The notes beneath the pieces are model-generated. The model ran no database searches and was not told the origin of the DNA. It was given only the letters and a program-made list of their open reading frames with translations. Position numbers and translations under genes: made by a program. Below are positions 8,397-17,114 of a DNA stretch of 64,000 nucleotides, in pieces (within the stretch, counting starts at the first letter, position 1; each line of letters starts with the position of its first letter). The DNA is from Holdemania massiliensis AP2 (GTDB lineage: Bacteria; Bacillota_I; Bacilli_A; Erysipelotrichales; Erysipelotrichaceae): contig NZ_HE998568.1 in assembly GCF_000327285.1 (NCBI RefSeq), forward strand, positions 542,933 to 606,932, in the 5' to 3' direction.

Positions 8397-10010
8397 ATGG
8401 ATAAACCTATTTATGTGATCGGTCATAAAAACCCGGATGCTGACTCGATCTGTTCGGCAATCGCTTACTCAGCGCTGAAAAATCAGCTGGGGATGCATAC
8501 ACTGCCCTGCCGGCTCAGCGCAATTAATAAGGAGACCTTATACATTCTGGAGCGTTTCCACCTGCCCGTTCCGATGCTTTTGACCAGTGCCAAATGCACC
8601 TTGGCTGAAATCGACATGGATGAAGCCATGCTTTTAAGCAAGGATACAACGATGAAAGAAGCCCTGGATGCGATTTTATCGCGCAAGAATAAAGGCATCT
8701 TTATCGTGGATTCCAAGCATCATCTGGAAGGCATTGTCTCTGTTTCTGACTTAACAAACCTGTGGACTGCGGATGAAGAAGCACTGCAGGATTTGATGAG
8801 CCGTGTTCCTTTAGCCAACATTATCAAAACGACGAAAGCTTCGCTTTTGCATCAGGCACCATTTCATCCGAATGGCAAAGTTCATCTTATGCCTTCTTTA
8901 GGTCAGAACAGCACGATTGAAGCAGGAACGATTGTCATCGTCGGCAACAACCCTGAAGTGCAGCGCTCCGCCATTCGCCAGAAGGCTTCCTTGATTTTAA
9001 TCTGCGGCGAAAACTGGGTCGATTCTATTACTTTGGAAATGGCTAGGGAAGAAGAGGTGTCGATCCTGCACACGCCGCTCAGCGCGATTACGGTGGCCCA
9101 CAGTATCTTCCAAAGTCCCAGTGTCGCTGAAGTCATGACCTCCGCCGTCGTTGTTTTCCGCACTAGTGAAACGGTAGACGGCGCCAGCCAGCGAATTGCC
9201 AAGACCCGGTTCCGCACCTATCCGGTTGTCAATGAGAAAGAAGAAGTCATCGGCGCCATCTCGCGTTATCATCTGTTTAATTACCGCAAGAAACAGCTGA
9301 TTCTCGTCGATCATAACGAAAAAGAGCAGAGTATTCATGATCTGGAATTCGCGGAAATCATTGAAATCGTCGATCATCACCGCCTCGGCGGAATTGAAAC
9401 GCAAAGTCCGATCTCCTTCGTCAATCAGATCGTCGGATCTACCTGTACGATTGTCGCCGGATTGTATGAGCAGCATCAGGTCGAAATGCCGCCGGCGATC
9501 GCTGGTGTATTGTTGTCCGGTCTGCTTTCGGATACGATGAATCTGAAATCACCAACAACCACCGATGTGGATCGTGTGATGGCAGCGAAGTTATCCCAGA
9601 TTTCAGGAGTTGAGGCTCAGACTTTAGCCGAGGAATTAGTGGGCACTTCAGACTCCCTGATGAACAAGTCGTTTCAGGAATTGATGTATGAAGATTTCAA
9701 AGAGTATCGTGTTCAGGACAGCAAAGTCGCAATCGGTCAGGTTGTCTGCCGCTGTGCCGCAGAATACCAGAAAGTCAAACCGGAGTTTTTAGCTTATCTG
9801 GAAGATCAGAATCTGCAGCTCCATTATGATTTACTCCTGATTCTATTTACCGATCCGAAAGGATCCGGGTCGCATTTCCTGTATACCGGAAAGAAGAGCT
9901 GGGTCGTTGAAGAAGGCTTCAAAACGGTCTTAACCGATAGTTTTGCCCCGGGCTTCATCTCGCGAAAGAAACAGGTGCTGCCTGTGGTGATTGATACGCT
10001 GAATAAATAA
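8397..10010 (+). CDS. ppaC: Family II Mn-dependent inorganic pyrophosphatase with CBS and DRTGG domains
   Basis: A 537-residue soluble enzyme hydrolysing pyrophosphate. The DHH catalytic domain is split. GHKNPDADSICSA at the N-terminus supplies metal ligands. A regulatory insert follows (CBS half with GIFIVDSKHHLEGIVSVSDL, a DRTGG-like middle, and a second CBS half with VVNEKEEVIGAISRYHL). Then come LVDHNEKEQS, IVDHHRLGG and the DHHA2 end. The length fits the long clostridial CBS-PPases regulated by adenine nucleotides, not the ~310-residue short form. It has GAGGA before the ATG and stands alone. Regulation by nucleotide is family knowledge, not visible here. Confidence 0.93.
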   Translation: MDKPIYVIGHKNPDADSICSAIAYSALKNQLGMHTLPCRLSAINKETLYILERFHLPVPMLLTSAKCTLAEIDMDEAMLLSKDTTMKEALDAILSRKNKGIFIVDSKHHLEGIVSVSDLTNLWTADEEALQDLMSRVPLANIIKTTKASLLHQAPFHPNGKVHLMPSLGQNSTIEAGTIVIVGNNPEVQRSAIRQKASLILICGENWVDSITLEMAREEEVSILHTPLSAITVAHSIFQSPSVAEVMTSAVVVFRTSETVDGASQRIAKTRFRTYPVVNEKEEVIGAISRYHLFNYRKKQLILVDHNEKEQSIHDLEFAEIIEIVDHHRLGGIETQSPISFVNQIVGSTCTIVAGLYEQHQVEMPPAIAGVLLSGLLSDTMNLKSPTTTDVDRVMAAKLSQISGVEAQTLAEELVGTSDSLMNKSFQELMYEDFKEYRVQDSKVAIGQVVCRCAAEYQKVKPEFLAYLEDQNLQLHYDLLLILFTDPKGSGSHFLYTGKKSWVVEEGFKTVLTDSFAPGFISRKKQVLPVVIDTLNK

Positions 10011-10113
10011 ACAGCTTATTGCCAAATTAATAGGATTTCTCTGAAACAGACAACCAGATTCATACGTTGGACGGTAAAAGAGAGATCTTTTTTAATAGAA
10101 ACAACTTTCGGCG

Positions 10114-10160
10114 CTTTAAAATTGCATAGGGTTAGGTGGATCTTTAAAATTGTGTAGGGT
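10114..10160. repeat. Paired CTTTAAAATTG repeats, possible IS21-family end relic
   Basis: Two 19-base copies of CTTTAAAATTGnnTAGGGT (10114-10132 and 10142-10160) stand in direct orientation, 28 bases apart start to start. Multiple TTTAAAATTG-type terminal repeats are typical of IS21-family ends. No istA or istB reading frame remains nearby, so this would be a remnant. Confidence 0.4.
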
Positions 10161-10254
10161 GCCTATCAATCGTTAATATTATTGTTGCTTATAACTATAT
10201 TAAAATATGTATTTAATTTATGTTATTCATTCATCTATACGTTTGCTCTGAAAT

Positions 10255-10385
10255 TTTGCCCTCTGTCAGAAAAACTGGCCGAATCACAACCCTATAAGGG
10301 TCTGACGCTGCGGAAACCTAAAGGTTTATTGAGGATCTGACAGGTAACCTTGCCCTAACTAGCGCCCTTAGCGCTTTTTATTTCT
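10255..10385 (+). ncRNA. Candidate structured RNA ending in an intrinsic terminator
   Basis: A long-range stem (TCTGTCAG at about 10262 with TCTGACAG at about 10334) encloses two hairpins, ACCC/GGGT and AACC/GGTT. It is followed by a GC-rich hairpin AGCGC/GCGCT that runs into TTTTTATTT at about 10363-10385. No coding frame covers it, and the next plus-strand gene is about 3.7 kb away, so a cis-regulatory role is unlikely. It could be a small RNA or part of a decayed mobile element. I did not recognise a known family. Confidence 0.35.
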
Positions 10386-10434
10386 TGTTTGTTTTTACTG
10401 GCTCTCCATAGCAAGGGGTTTTCCTTATCCAACA

Positions 10435-10465
10435 AGTGGTAGTCGCAAAATTTGCGACTACCACT
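10435..10465. repeat. 31-base near-perfect palindrome
   Basis: Two 15-base arms, AGTGGTAGTCGCAAA and its exact complement, surround a single central base. No T-run follows on either strand, so it is not a typical terminator. It lies between the candidate RNA and the convergent HipA-like gene. It may be a protein binding site, a mobile-element end or a decayed terminator. Confidence 0.6.
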
Positions 10466-10578
10466 GTTCATGGGACTATATCTGGAAAAACTCAGACACA
10501 TATGACTGAATATTACAATCTGGATGCTATTATTTCGGTTGGTTATCGAGTGAAATCAAATAAACTATATTTCACGTT

Positions 10579-11538
10579 CTAGATTATATCCCCAGCTTGT
10601 TTATCTGCGCACTTCTCATAAGCTGGAATTAACACTTCATTTAATCTGAACTTCAATCCTTTTATGTAAAACTCTTTTCTTAATGGACTCATTACAGATA
10701 TCCCTTGATATTCTAAGGGAATCTCTTGTATATAGTTACATATTTCTTCGATTTTTTCTCTCAAATTAGGAACGACTCGCTGCAAAGCTTTTTTTAAGTC
10801 TGGTAAATCTTGATTAATTAAGTCTTCATAATGCATTAACTTTCCATTTAGTAAATACCCTGAACTAATATTCATCGTTGTACTTTGCTTTAATCGAATA
10901 GGGTCACTTAGAATTCGTTGTATTTGCTGATCTGAAAGTTTATTTGAGAATGCTGCGCCATTATCATAAATAGGAGCCAATTGAAGATTCTTCGATGCAG
11001 CGATGAGAATTCCCCAGTTTCCGCTATTCCTGTCATTATTGTTTATAAAGCCATCGATAACAACGCAATCCCAAAAGCGTTTTTTTATCTCAGGTAATTG
11101 AACTAAAACAGGATTGTAATCTAAATGAATCATCACAGCTTGTAAATTCGTCGCATGCATTCCCGAATCTGATTCCGATATTGATCGATCTAATTGTTCT
11201 TCTAAGTCTTTATTATAGGCATTTTTTAACTCCCGATATTCTAGTAAGCGATGATTCTTATCTGTAAAATCTTTACAAGCCACAACGAGCTTAGAGTCTT
11301 TAATACCTAATAGAGTCTGATGCACATCATATCCAAGGATCTCGTAAACATGACTGCCACAATATTCCGATAAGGCCGTGGTATAGGAAGTATCAATTCT
11401 TCGCATTCCCTTAGTTGATTTCGGAAACTTCAAAAACCATGGTTCTCCTTGGTACAAAATTCCTAACTTACTTCCAGCTGCGCCACCATAAAATCGTAAA
11501 GTTGTTTCGCATGCATTGAAATCAATGATCTTTTGCAT
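10579..11538 (-). CDS. HipA/CtkA-like Ser/Thr kinase
   Basis: A 319-residue single-domain kinase of the HipA fold, closest in layout to CtkA-type proteins. It lacks the N-terminal HipA subdomain of the ~440-residue toxins. Visible residues are Lys38 in WFLKFPK (ATP binding), Asp169 in NNNDRNSGNWG (catalytic base with Asn174) and Asp192 in YDNGAAF (metal binding). The start lies behind GGAGGT. It is the second gene of a pair with the small acidic protein at 11553-11768, 14 bases upstream. A toxin or signalling role is plausible; no HipB-type helix-turn-helix antitoxin is present. Confidence 0.8.
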   Translation of the reverse strand: MQKIIDFNACETTLRFYGGAAGSKLGILYQGEPWFLKFPKSTKGMRRIDTSYTTALSEYCGSHVYEILGYDVHQTLLGIKDSKLVVACKDFTDKNHRLLEYRELKNAYNKDLEEQLDRSISESDSGMHATNLQAVMIHLDYNPVLVQLPEIKKRFWDCVVIDGFINNNDRNSGNWGILIAASKNLQLAPIYDNGAAFSNKLSDQQIQRILSDPIRLKQSTTMNISSGYLLNGKLMHYEDLINQDLPDLKKALQRVVPNLREKIEEICNYIQEIPLEYQGISVMSPLRKEFYIKGLKFRLNEVLIPAYEKCADKQAGDII

Positions 11539-11552
11539 CTATCCCTGACCTC

Positions 11553-11768
11553 CTAACTGTATTTTTGTATTAGCAGCTCTCTCTGCTCTGCGGTCAACAC
11601 TTCTTCATAGACATAATCCTTTGTCAAATTCTCTAATAGTTCACTTCTATCAAAGTAGAAATAATCATCCTCTTCTTGATCATATTTTTCTAATTCGCTT
11701 ATAATCTGTTGAATCGGATTAGGAATGGGGAAATCAATTATGATGCTATCGTCAATCCACTTAGACAT
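11553..11768 (-). CDS. Small acidic partner of the HipA-like kinase
   Basis: This 71-residue protein is very rich in Asp and Glu (KYDQEEDDYFYFDRSELLE) and ends in a helical segment. It shows no DNA-binding motif. It starts behind GGAGGT and precedes the kinase in what looks like a two-gene unit. A TATAAT-like -10 (minus strand of 11804-11809) lies about 40 bases upstream. Its place suggests an antitoxin, inhibitor or substrate of the kinase, by analogy with two-gene toxin-antitoxin units. The family is not recognised. Confidence 0.6.
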   Translation of the reverse strand: MSKWIDDSIIIDFPIPNPIQQIISELEKYDQEEDDYFYFDRSELLENLTKDYVYEEVLTAEQRELLIQKYS

Positions 11769-11922
11769 ACCTAATACCTCCTTCCTCGATCTTTATTATC
11801 TATATTATACACGATGTTAAAATCATATACGATTAAATTCCTTAGTAAATTCCATGACGGATAAAAGCAAATATGACACTGCTCAAGTTGCTTATTATTT
11901 TCAATAGCACAAAAAATGATAT

Positions 11923-11962
11923 AAAAAAGCCGGACTTATTGGCACTTGTCAACAAATCCGGC
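11923..11962 (-). terminator. Intrinsic terminator after the flavin reductase gene
   Basis: GCCGGA and TCCGGC pair around a loop with secondary TTG/CAA pairing. On the minus strand the stem is followed by TTTTTTAT. It sits 37 bases beyond the stop codon of the 11999-13963 gene. Confidence 0.75.
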
Positions 11963-11998
11963 AATGGTTTAAACAACGTATTGATTTAGTCTTCCCCT

Positions 11999-13963
11999 TT
12001 ATTGCAGAGCGTTTTCCACCGCCTGTTTAATCGCATTGGAAGTGATTGTGGCGTTGCTGATGGCATCCACTTTACTGGATTGAGCTTCAATGATCTTTTC
12101 TGGCATTTGCTGGATTGCCGGATCACTGATTCCTGATGACTCCTGATGCTCAACAATATTAATTTCGGTAATTTCACCACCACTGACTGTAACGCTGACC
12201 TTTACAGCTGCATTCATACCATCGGCAGTTCCTTCATATACACCATCGGTTAAATCTTTAAAATCAACTCCAGAAACGGCAGCTGTATCCTTTTCAAAGA
12301 GAGAAAGATCGAACATATCCGGAGCAGGCTTAACTTCGTAGCCTTCTTCCATTGGCAGATTCATGATGTTTCTTCCTGTAATTCGTCCCCACGTTACAGC
12401 ACCATTCATGCCAACGCCCGGGGCAATGGTTTTTCCCCACATTTGACCCACGACTTCGCCGCCGGCATATAAACCTGGGATAACTGTTCCTTCAGCTGTC
12501 GTAACCTGGTTTTTATCGTTGACCAAAATACCACCTCGCGAAGAAAGAACAATCGGCTGAAGCTTCAGTGCATAGAAACGATCACCTTCAATTTTATTAA
12601 TCGCTTCAACACGGTTTTCATTCGGTTTCACTTCAAACTCACGTCCGAATTGATCAGGAACCCCTGCCTCTACAGCCTTGTTGTAATCTTCAACAGTTTG
12701 AACAAAGGTTTCCACTGGAATTTGAAGTTTTTCTGCCAACTCTTCCAACGTATTTGCTTCCACTAAACGAGAACGATAAATTCCACCTTCCTTAAAGGAA
12801 TCATAAGCACCACGTAACGTACCCTGGGTATCTTCCAGAATTTTATCTGTAAAAATCTCAAACATGTAGCTTTCCGGCTGAGCTTTCAGACCCGCATTGC
12901 GGACTTCATCATCCCAAGCACATTCATTGATAAAGCGTTCTCCCAGAATATTAACCAGAATACCTCCGGTATAATAAGTGCCGGTCGAACCATTGACACC
13001 TTGCGTCGTTGAACCTTCATTGACCATCCCTTTTGGATACGTTTCAATCCAGCTCATGGCTTCTTCTGTAATTCCGGCGCCGACTTCCTGCATCATTCGC
13101 AATCCATAACCATCATCGCTGGAAAGGGACGCCGAAATCAAATTATGCAGATCCGTAGAATATGCCTCAAATAATTTAGGGTTTGCTGCATAGCCGCCGG
13201 TGCTCATAATCACTCCGTAATTAGAATGAAACTGATAAGTCTTGCCATCGGTTCCGACACCTTCTGCCCCGCAAACCTGACCTTTTTCATTGGTGATCAG
13301 TTTTGTACCCGCCACTGAAGTAAATACTTGGATTTTATCTTGTTTCTCTAATTCTTTTAGCATGACTTCAATAACCGGATTGGCTAATTTTGAATCTTCC
13401 TTCGGCATCGGAACATACGTCCGGTTATATTCATACGGCATATGTCCAGGATTAACAATGACCTTATTGCCATCTTTATCCGTCATAAATGGATAGTCCT
13501 TCACACCCATTTCATACACCCATTCCCAAGCTTCTGTTGCATTTTCTGCATAGCTTTTAACCAAGTACTCAATCGGATGTCCGCCATTGGAGTTTCCAAA
13601 TTTCAAAATTTCTTTTTCATAGCGTTCAACTGTATCCTCAGTTAAACCTTGTTCGATTTGCAGAGTGGTATTGGCCGCTGAAAACTGACCGGTTTTCATT
13701 CGCATAAAGCCGCCAAGTTCAGGAAGCTTTTCTACCAAAATGACGCTCTCCGCACCATTTTCCACGGCAGTCAATGCAGCGCTGATTCCTGTTCCGCCAC
13801 CACCAACAATGACCACATCCGCTTTCTCTACAACATCAAACTGCGTCTTTGGTGAAACATCTGGTTGATCTGTTTTGGGTTGAGCTGCACAGCCGCTGAT
13901 CAGCGTACTTACTAAGAAAGCACACAGCAGGGCTGCCGTCGATTTCATCCCTGTTTTTTTCAT
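11999..13963 (-). CDS. Extracytoplasmic FAD-dependent reductase, C-terminal FMN-binding domain
   Basis: A 654-residue lipoprotein: the signal peptide ends at STLISGC, a lipobox, so it is anchored outside the membrane. A FAD-binding Rossmann motif (VVIVGGGGTGISAALTA) opens a fumarate reductase/urocanate reductase-like domain with GGFMRMKTGQFSAANT and TGGILVN. The C-terminal ~85 residues form an FMN-binding domain with the flavinylation-type motif ISNATITS, whose Thr would carry FMN via ApbE. Such proteins use small organic acids as electron acceptors, often through extracytosolic flavin electron transfer. The acceptor is unknown. It is divergent from an AraC regulator and has GGAGG before its ATG. 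Confidence 0.88.
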   Translation of the reverse strand: MKKTGMKSTAALLCAFLVSTLISGCAAQPKTDQPDVSPKTQFDVVEKADVVIVGGGGTGISAALTAVENGAESVILVEKLPELGGFMRMKTGQFSAANTTLQIEQGLTEDTVERYEKEILKFGNSNGGHPIEYLVKSYAENATEAWEWVYEMGVKDYPFMTDKDGNKVIVNPGHMPYEYNRTYVPMPKEDSKLANPVIEVMLKELEKQDKIQVFTSVAGTKLITNEKGQVCGAEGVGTDGKTYQFHSNYGVIMSTGGYAANPKLFEAYSTDLHNLISASLSSDDGYGLRMMQEVGAGITEEAMSWIETYPKGMVNEGSTTQGVNGSTGTYYTGGILVNILGERFINECAWDDEVRNAGLKAQPESYMFEIFTDKILEDTQGTLRGAYDSFKEGGIYRSRLVEANTLEELAEKLQIPVETFVQTVEDYNKAVEAGVPDQFGREFEVKPNENRVEAINKIEGDRFYALKLQPIVLSSRGGILVNDKNQVTTAEGTVIPGLYAGGEVVGQMWGKTIAPGVGMNGAVTWGRITGRNIMNLPMEEGYEVKPAPDMFDLSLFEKDTAAVSGVDFKDLTDGVYEGTADGMNAAVKVSVTVSGGEITEINIVEHQESSGISDPAIQQMPEKIIEAQSSKVDAISNATITSNAIKQAVENALQ

Positions 13964-14104
13964 CTTTCTTTCCTCCTGTTTCTACGATATACTATTTGGT
14001 AGTAAATTCACATATCATATTCATTTCTTTTTTGTGATTATCATGCTAAGGCTGTCAAGAAAACCTTCCATGTTAGAAGCACAAAAATGACAAAGGAGGA
14101 AGCG

Positions 14105-14983
14105 ATGGATACATCTAAACGGCTCAATCAGTTCCGCATTCAGAAAGATCCAATTTCTGCCTATCTTGATCAATTTCGATTGGATATTGATTATTTTACT
14201 AACTGGCCGAATCAGAGTGGAAAAACGCTTAAGAACATTATTGGAACGCATATTAAAATTATTCTTGTCGAACGGGGAAACTGCGAAATCATGATTCAAG
14301 ATACAAAATATAAGCTAAGCGGAGGAGACTGCCTAATCATTCCGCCGTATACGATATATAACGCAGTAACAGGAAACGAACCAATTAATTCTTATGAAAT
14401 ATTCTTTAACGTATATCCAATAACTCGAGAACAAGAATTTTTATCTAGGATGAAAATTGAAGGAACCTTGGTTTTTACCCATTTAATTACAGGGATTGAA
14501 TGGAAAAGCTTCAGCCATTGTTATGCCAGCCTGCAGTCGAAGCAAGATGGCTGTTACGCTCAATTGAAAGCAAGCTTAACAATGCTGCTGATTAAGATCC
14601 TGCGCCGGCAGCCTTTGGCTATCATGGATCCCCAAGGTCGTGTAAAAGAGCAGGCGGTTGTCGACAAGCTATTTCTTTATCTGAACGAACATCTTGATGA
14701 ACCTGTTCAGGTCGGTCAACTTTGTTCTTATCTTGCTTTATCCCAGAGTCATCTTTATCGTTGCTGCCGAAACGTTATGAATTGTTCTACAAATCAACTG
14801 ATTATCCGTTATAAATTATCCCGAGCAAAGCAATTATTAAAAGATCCGGAATTGTCAATCCAGCAAATAGCAGCGATGATTGGTTATGAGTCATTTTACT
14901 TCAGCAGTCAATTCAAAAGAAATTTTCTGCTTTCTCCTACGCAATATCGCGAAAAGCTTTGTGTTTGCCGACGCGATCAGTGA
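14105..14983 (+). CDS. AraC-family transcriptional regulator
   Basis: A regulator of about 292 residues. The N-terminal part is cupin-like (ILVERGNCEIMIQ, LSGGDCLIIPPYTIYN), typical for small-ligand sensing. The C-terminal ~100 residues hold the two AraC helix-turn-helix motifs (VGQLCSYLALSQSHLYRCCR and IQQIAAMIGYESFYFSSQFK). The ATG at 14105 is chosen because AAAGGAGG ends five bases before it; an ATG at 14087 lies upstream of that site. It is divergent from the flavin reductase and probably controls it in response to its substrate, which is inference from position. Confidence 0.9.
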   Translation: MDTSKRLNQFRIQKDPISAYLDQFRLDIDYFTNWPNQSGKTLKNIIGTHIKIILVERGNCEIMIQDTKYKLSGGDCLIIPPYTIYNAVTGNEPINSYEIFFNVYPITREQEFLSRMKIEGTLVFTHLITGIEWKSFSHCYASLQSKQDGCYAQLKASLTMLLIKILRRQPLAIMDPQGRVKEQAVVDKLFLYLNEHLDEPVQVGQLCSYLALSQSHLYRCCRNVMNCSTNQLIIRYKLSRAKQLLKDPELSIQQIAAMIGYESFYFSSQFKRNFLLSPTQYREKLCVCRRDQ

Positions 14984-15162
14984 TATAAAATATTTCAGCA
15001 AGCAGCATACACAAACCAATTCAAAAGGCGAACAGAATTTTTCGTGATCTTATCTATGTCCTTTACTTAGATTCATCCATTCTTTATTTTTGCCTAATTA
15101 GCAGAAATAAGAATCTCGAAGAAATAATATATTATTAAAGAATAAATTTATATGCACTCATC

Positions 15163-15205
15163 AAAACACGGCAGCCATTGTCATTTCAATGAACTGCCGT
15201 GTTTT
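15163..15205. terminator. Bidirectional intrinsic terminator
   Basis: A 12-base perfect stem, AAAACACGGCAG with CTGCCGTGTTTT, has flanking A and T runs on both strands. It can end transcription from the AraC gene on the plus strand and from the PP2C end of the secretion operon on the minus strand. Confidence 0.8.
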
Positions 15206-15215
15206 AAAATTCGAT

Positions 15216-15440
15216 TATATACATTATCTCGGGGTTTAGGAATGAAACTCATTAACGTGGGGTCTAAGGCAAAGAAGAATCAAACTGAAATGAGGTTACT
15301 CTTATAGAAACAAACTCCATTGGATTAACACCTAACTGATGTGAGGGAATCCGTTTCAGTTGAGCCCCGACGCCCCAAGAATGGGGCTATGATCGGGTTG
15401 ATCCTTGTTTCTGTCTTCCATATCAAACTGATTTAGGGTC
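15216..15440. repeat. Non-coding repeat, left copy, flanking the type VII island
   Basis: This block has a diverged counterpart at 35867-36230 in the same orientation. Shared stretches in order are TATACATTA, GAATGAA with GTTAACG or ATTAACG, AAATCAAAC-like runs, AACTCCATT, TGATGTnAGGGAATCC, GTTGATCC and CAAACTGATTT. This copy contains a strong GCCCCA/TGGGGC hairpin near 15371-15387. No intact reading frame is present. It may be a mobile-element remnant or a structured RNA. Confidence 0.6.
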
Positions 15441-15524
15441 GTTAACCCCATCTTTAAAAGGAAAAGCAACAACTCAATAACAAATTGGATTGTTGCTAAG
15501 TAATTTGCGTAATAGATATTAGAA

Positions 15525-16229
15525 TCATAGTTTATTAAGTAAATTGAAAAAAACTATTGAAATATTATCATTTTCCCCACGATCATATAATGTCTGAATT
15601 GTAGATGAAATGACTGTTTCATCTTGTTTTTCCATTAATTCAGCTATCTTAATCATTTCATTTTCATCTAATTTATTATAAAATCCATCAGACGTAATAA
15701 TAACAATATCACCTTTTTGCAACTTACGCATGGTTGTATAGGCTCGTTCCGACATTCCCATTCCCAGACACTTTGTTAAAGTTGAAGTTTTATTTCCCTT
15801 TGTGTCAAAAATTGCATGATCTTCACTTAATTGTTCAACTACGCCATTTCTTATGAAAAAACAACGTGTATCGCCGATATTCTTCATAATTAGGATAGTT
15901 TCAATAATTACTGCAACTGTTAGTGTCGTCCCCCCTTGTTTCATATTTTCTTGATTGTATAATCGGCTTAAATGATCAATAATCGAAAAACATTGATCCA
16001 AAATTTCTTGACTATTCTCTATATTCAAAATTTCCCATTGCACATGCTCTTTTAAAATCTTAATGGCTGTCTGGGAATGAACTTCTCCACAATCATACCC
16101 GCCCATTCCATCAGCAACTGCAATAGCTGCGATTTCTTGATCTTTAAAAATCCAACGCTTTGCAAAAATGCTATCTTCGTTTACAGATTTAATCTTACCT
16201 TGAGTTGTGAATCCTGAAACCTTAATCAT
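15525..16229 (-). CDS. PP2C-family Ser/Thr phosphatase of the type VII locus
   Basis: A 234-residue cytoplasmic phosphatase with the full set of PP2C metal and catalytic motifs: NEDS near the N-terminus, VADGMGGYDCGE, NIGDTRCFF, ITSDGFYNKLD and GENDNISI. It should remove phosphate from Ser/Thr of proteins modified by the kinases of this locus. It is the last gene of the secretion operon, nine bases after the FHA protein, which mirrors kinase/phosphatase/FHA sets of type VI secretion. The length is normal for stand-alone PrpC/Stp enzymes. Confidence 0.92.
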   Translation of the reverse strand: MIKVSGFTTQGKIKSVNEDSIFAKRWIFKDQEIAAIAVADGMGGYDCGEVHSQTAIKILKEHVQWEILNIENSQEILDQCFSIIDHLSRLYNQENMKQGGTTLTVAVIIETILIMKNIGDTRCFFIRNGVVEQLSEDHAIFDTKGNKTSTLTKCLGMGMSERAYTTMRKLQKGDIVIITSDGFYNKLDENEMIKIAELMEKQDETVISSTIQTLYDRGENDNISIVFFNLLNKL

Positions 16230-16237
16230 AATCCATC

Positions 16238-16813
16238 TTACTCAGCAATCGTAATTAAAGCTCTTCCAATTTTCAAAACATCATTTTTGCGAATTTTAAT
16301 TTTTTTAGAACCTTCTATTTTAAGCCCATTAATATAAATTCCATTATTAGAATTCAAGTCTGTAATATAAAACTCGTTATTTACACAATCAATTACCGCA
16401 TGTCTTCTTCCAACCGCTGGCTCTTCAATCAAAACATCACATTCTCCAGCTAAGCGTCCTACGAGACATGGAAACTTTTTAATTTGAATTTCGCTTATCA
16501 TAGAATTAATATCTACTCTTAATTCAAGCTTTGGATTTTCTACTTCACACAGACTTTGAGTTTTAGCTTCATCCTGGGGAATGAAAAAACTAGTTCCTGT
16601 TTCTTCTATTTCAGTTTTTTTTATTTCCTCTTTTATCTCTGGTTTTACCTCTTTCAAACGATGCCCGCATCTTGGACAAAATTCATTTATTTCTTGTAAT
16701 GCAGCGCCACATTTAGGACAATAACCTTGAGGCTTTACTCTCCTTTTTTTATACTCCCTATAACAAAAAAACAAAACGATTATCCCGAATAACGCAAAAA
16801 TAATATATTCCAT
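16238..16813 (-). CDS. Membrane-anchored zinc-ribbon FHA protein
   Basis: A 191-residue protein with an N-terminal membrane helix (about 2-18), a zinc ribbon (YCPKCGAALQEINEFCPRCG, about 32-52), an acidic linker containing KKTEIEETGTSFFI, and a C-terminal FHA domain (about 105-191). FHA domains bind phosphothreonine. The conserved Arg (VGRL), His (GRRHA) and Asn (NNGIYING) are present, but the usual Ser before the Arg-His motif is Gly. The linker threonines recall the phosphorylated N-terminus of GarA-type proteins. It is located between the DUF4176 gene and the phosphatase, so a reader role in the same circuit is likely. Confidence 0.87.
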   Translation of the reverse strand: MEYIIFALFGIIVLFFCYREYKKRRVKPQGYCPKCGAALQEINEFCPRCGHRLKEVKPEIKEEIKKTEIEETGTSFFIPQDEAKTQSLCEVENPKLELRVDINSMISEIQIKKFPCLVGRLAGECDVLIEEPAVGRRHAVIDCVNNEFYITDLNSNNGIYINGLKIEGSKKIKIRKNDVLKIGRALITIAE

Positions 16814-16829
16814 GTCTTTAATTTCCTTT

Positions 16830-17114
16830 CTACACCTCGTTCTTTTCCCCTATAAGAGACTCCACTTTTTTTATAAACTTCTCTCGCGTTTCATCCTCAT
16901 ATCCACGAAAAACAACTTCTTGAATATCGCTATGATTGAAAGTCAATCGAAATTGACTACCAATATCACCTTCTGGATATAACACACCAAGATAATCATA
17001 TCTTTGCTCCGGACGGTCTTTAATATATTGAAGAATCCCTGTTATCATTAACTTTTTCTTATACTCTTTTAATTTCACTATACTTCCTATTGGTAAAAAA
17101 TCTTTGGCTACCAT
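16830..17114 (-). CDS. DUF4176-family protein, effector partner
   Basis: A 94-residue protein with the DUF4176 pattern: LPIGSIVKLKEYKKKLMITG at the N-terminus, then YDYLGVLYPEGD and a C-terminal GYEDETREKF segment. Proteins of this family recur next to LXG-type effectors in type VIIb loci and are thought to act as export partners. Its start overlaps the end of the effector-like gene (stop within ATGGTAG), which indicates tight coupling. The exact role is inference. Confidence 0.75.
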   Translation of the reverse strand: MVAKDFLPIGSIVKLKEYKKKLMITGILQYIKDRPEQRYDYLGVLYPEGDIGSQFRLTFNHSDIQEVVFRGYEDETREKFIKKVESLIGEKNEV

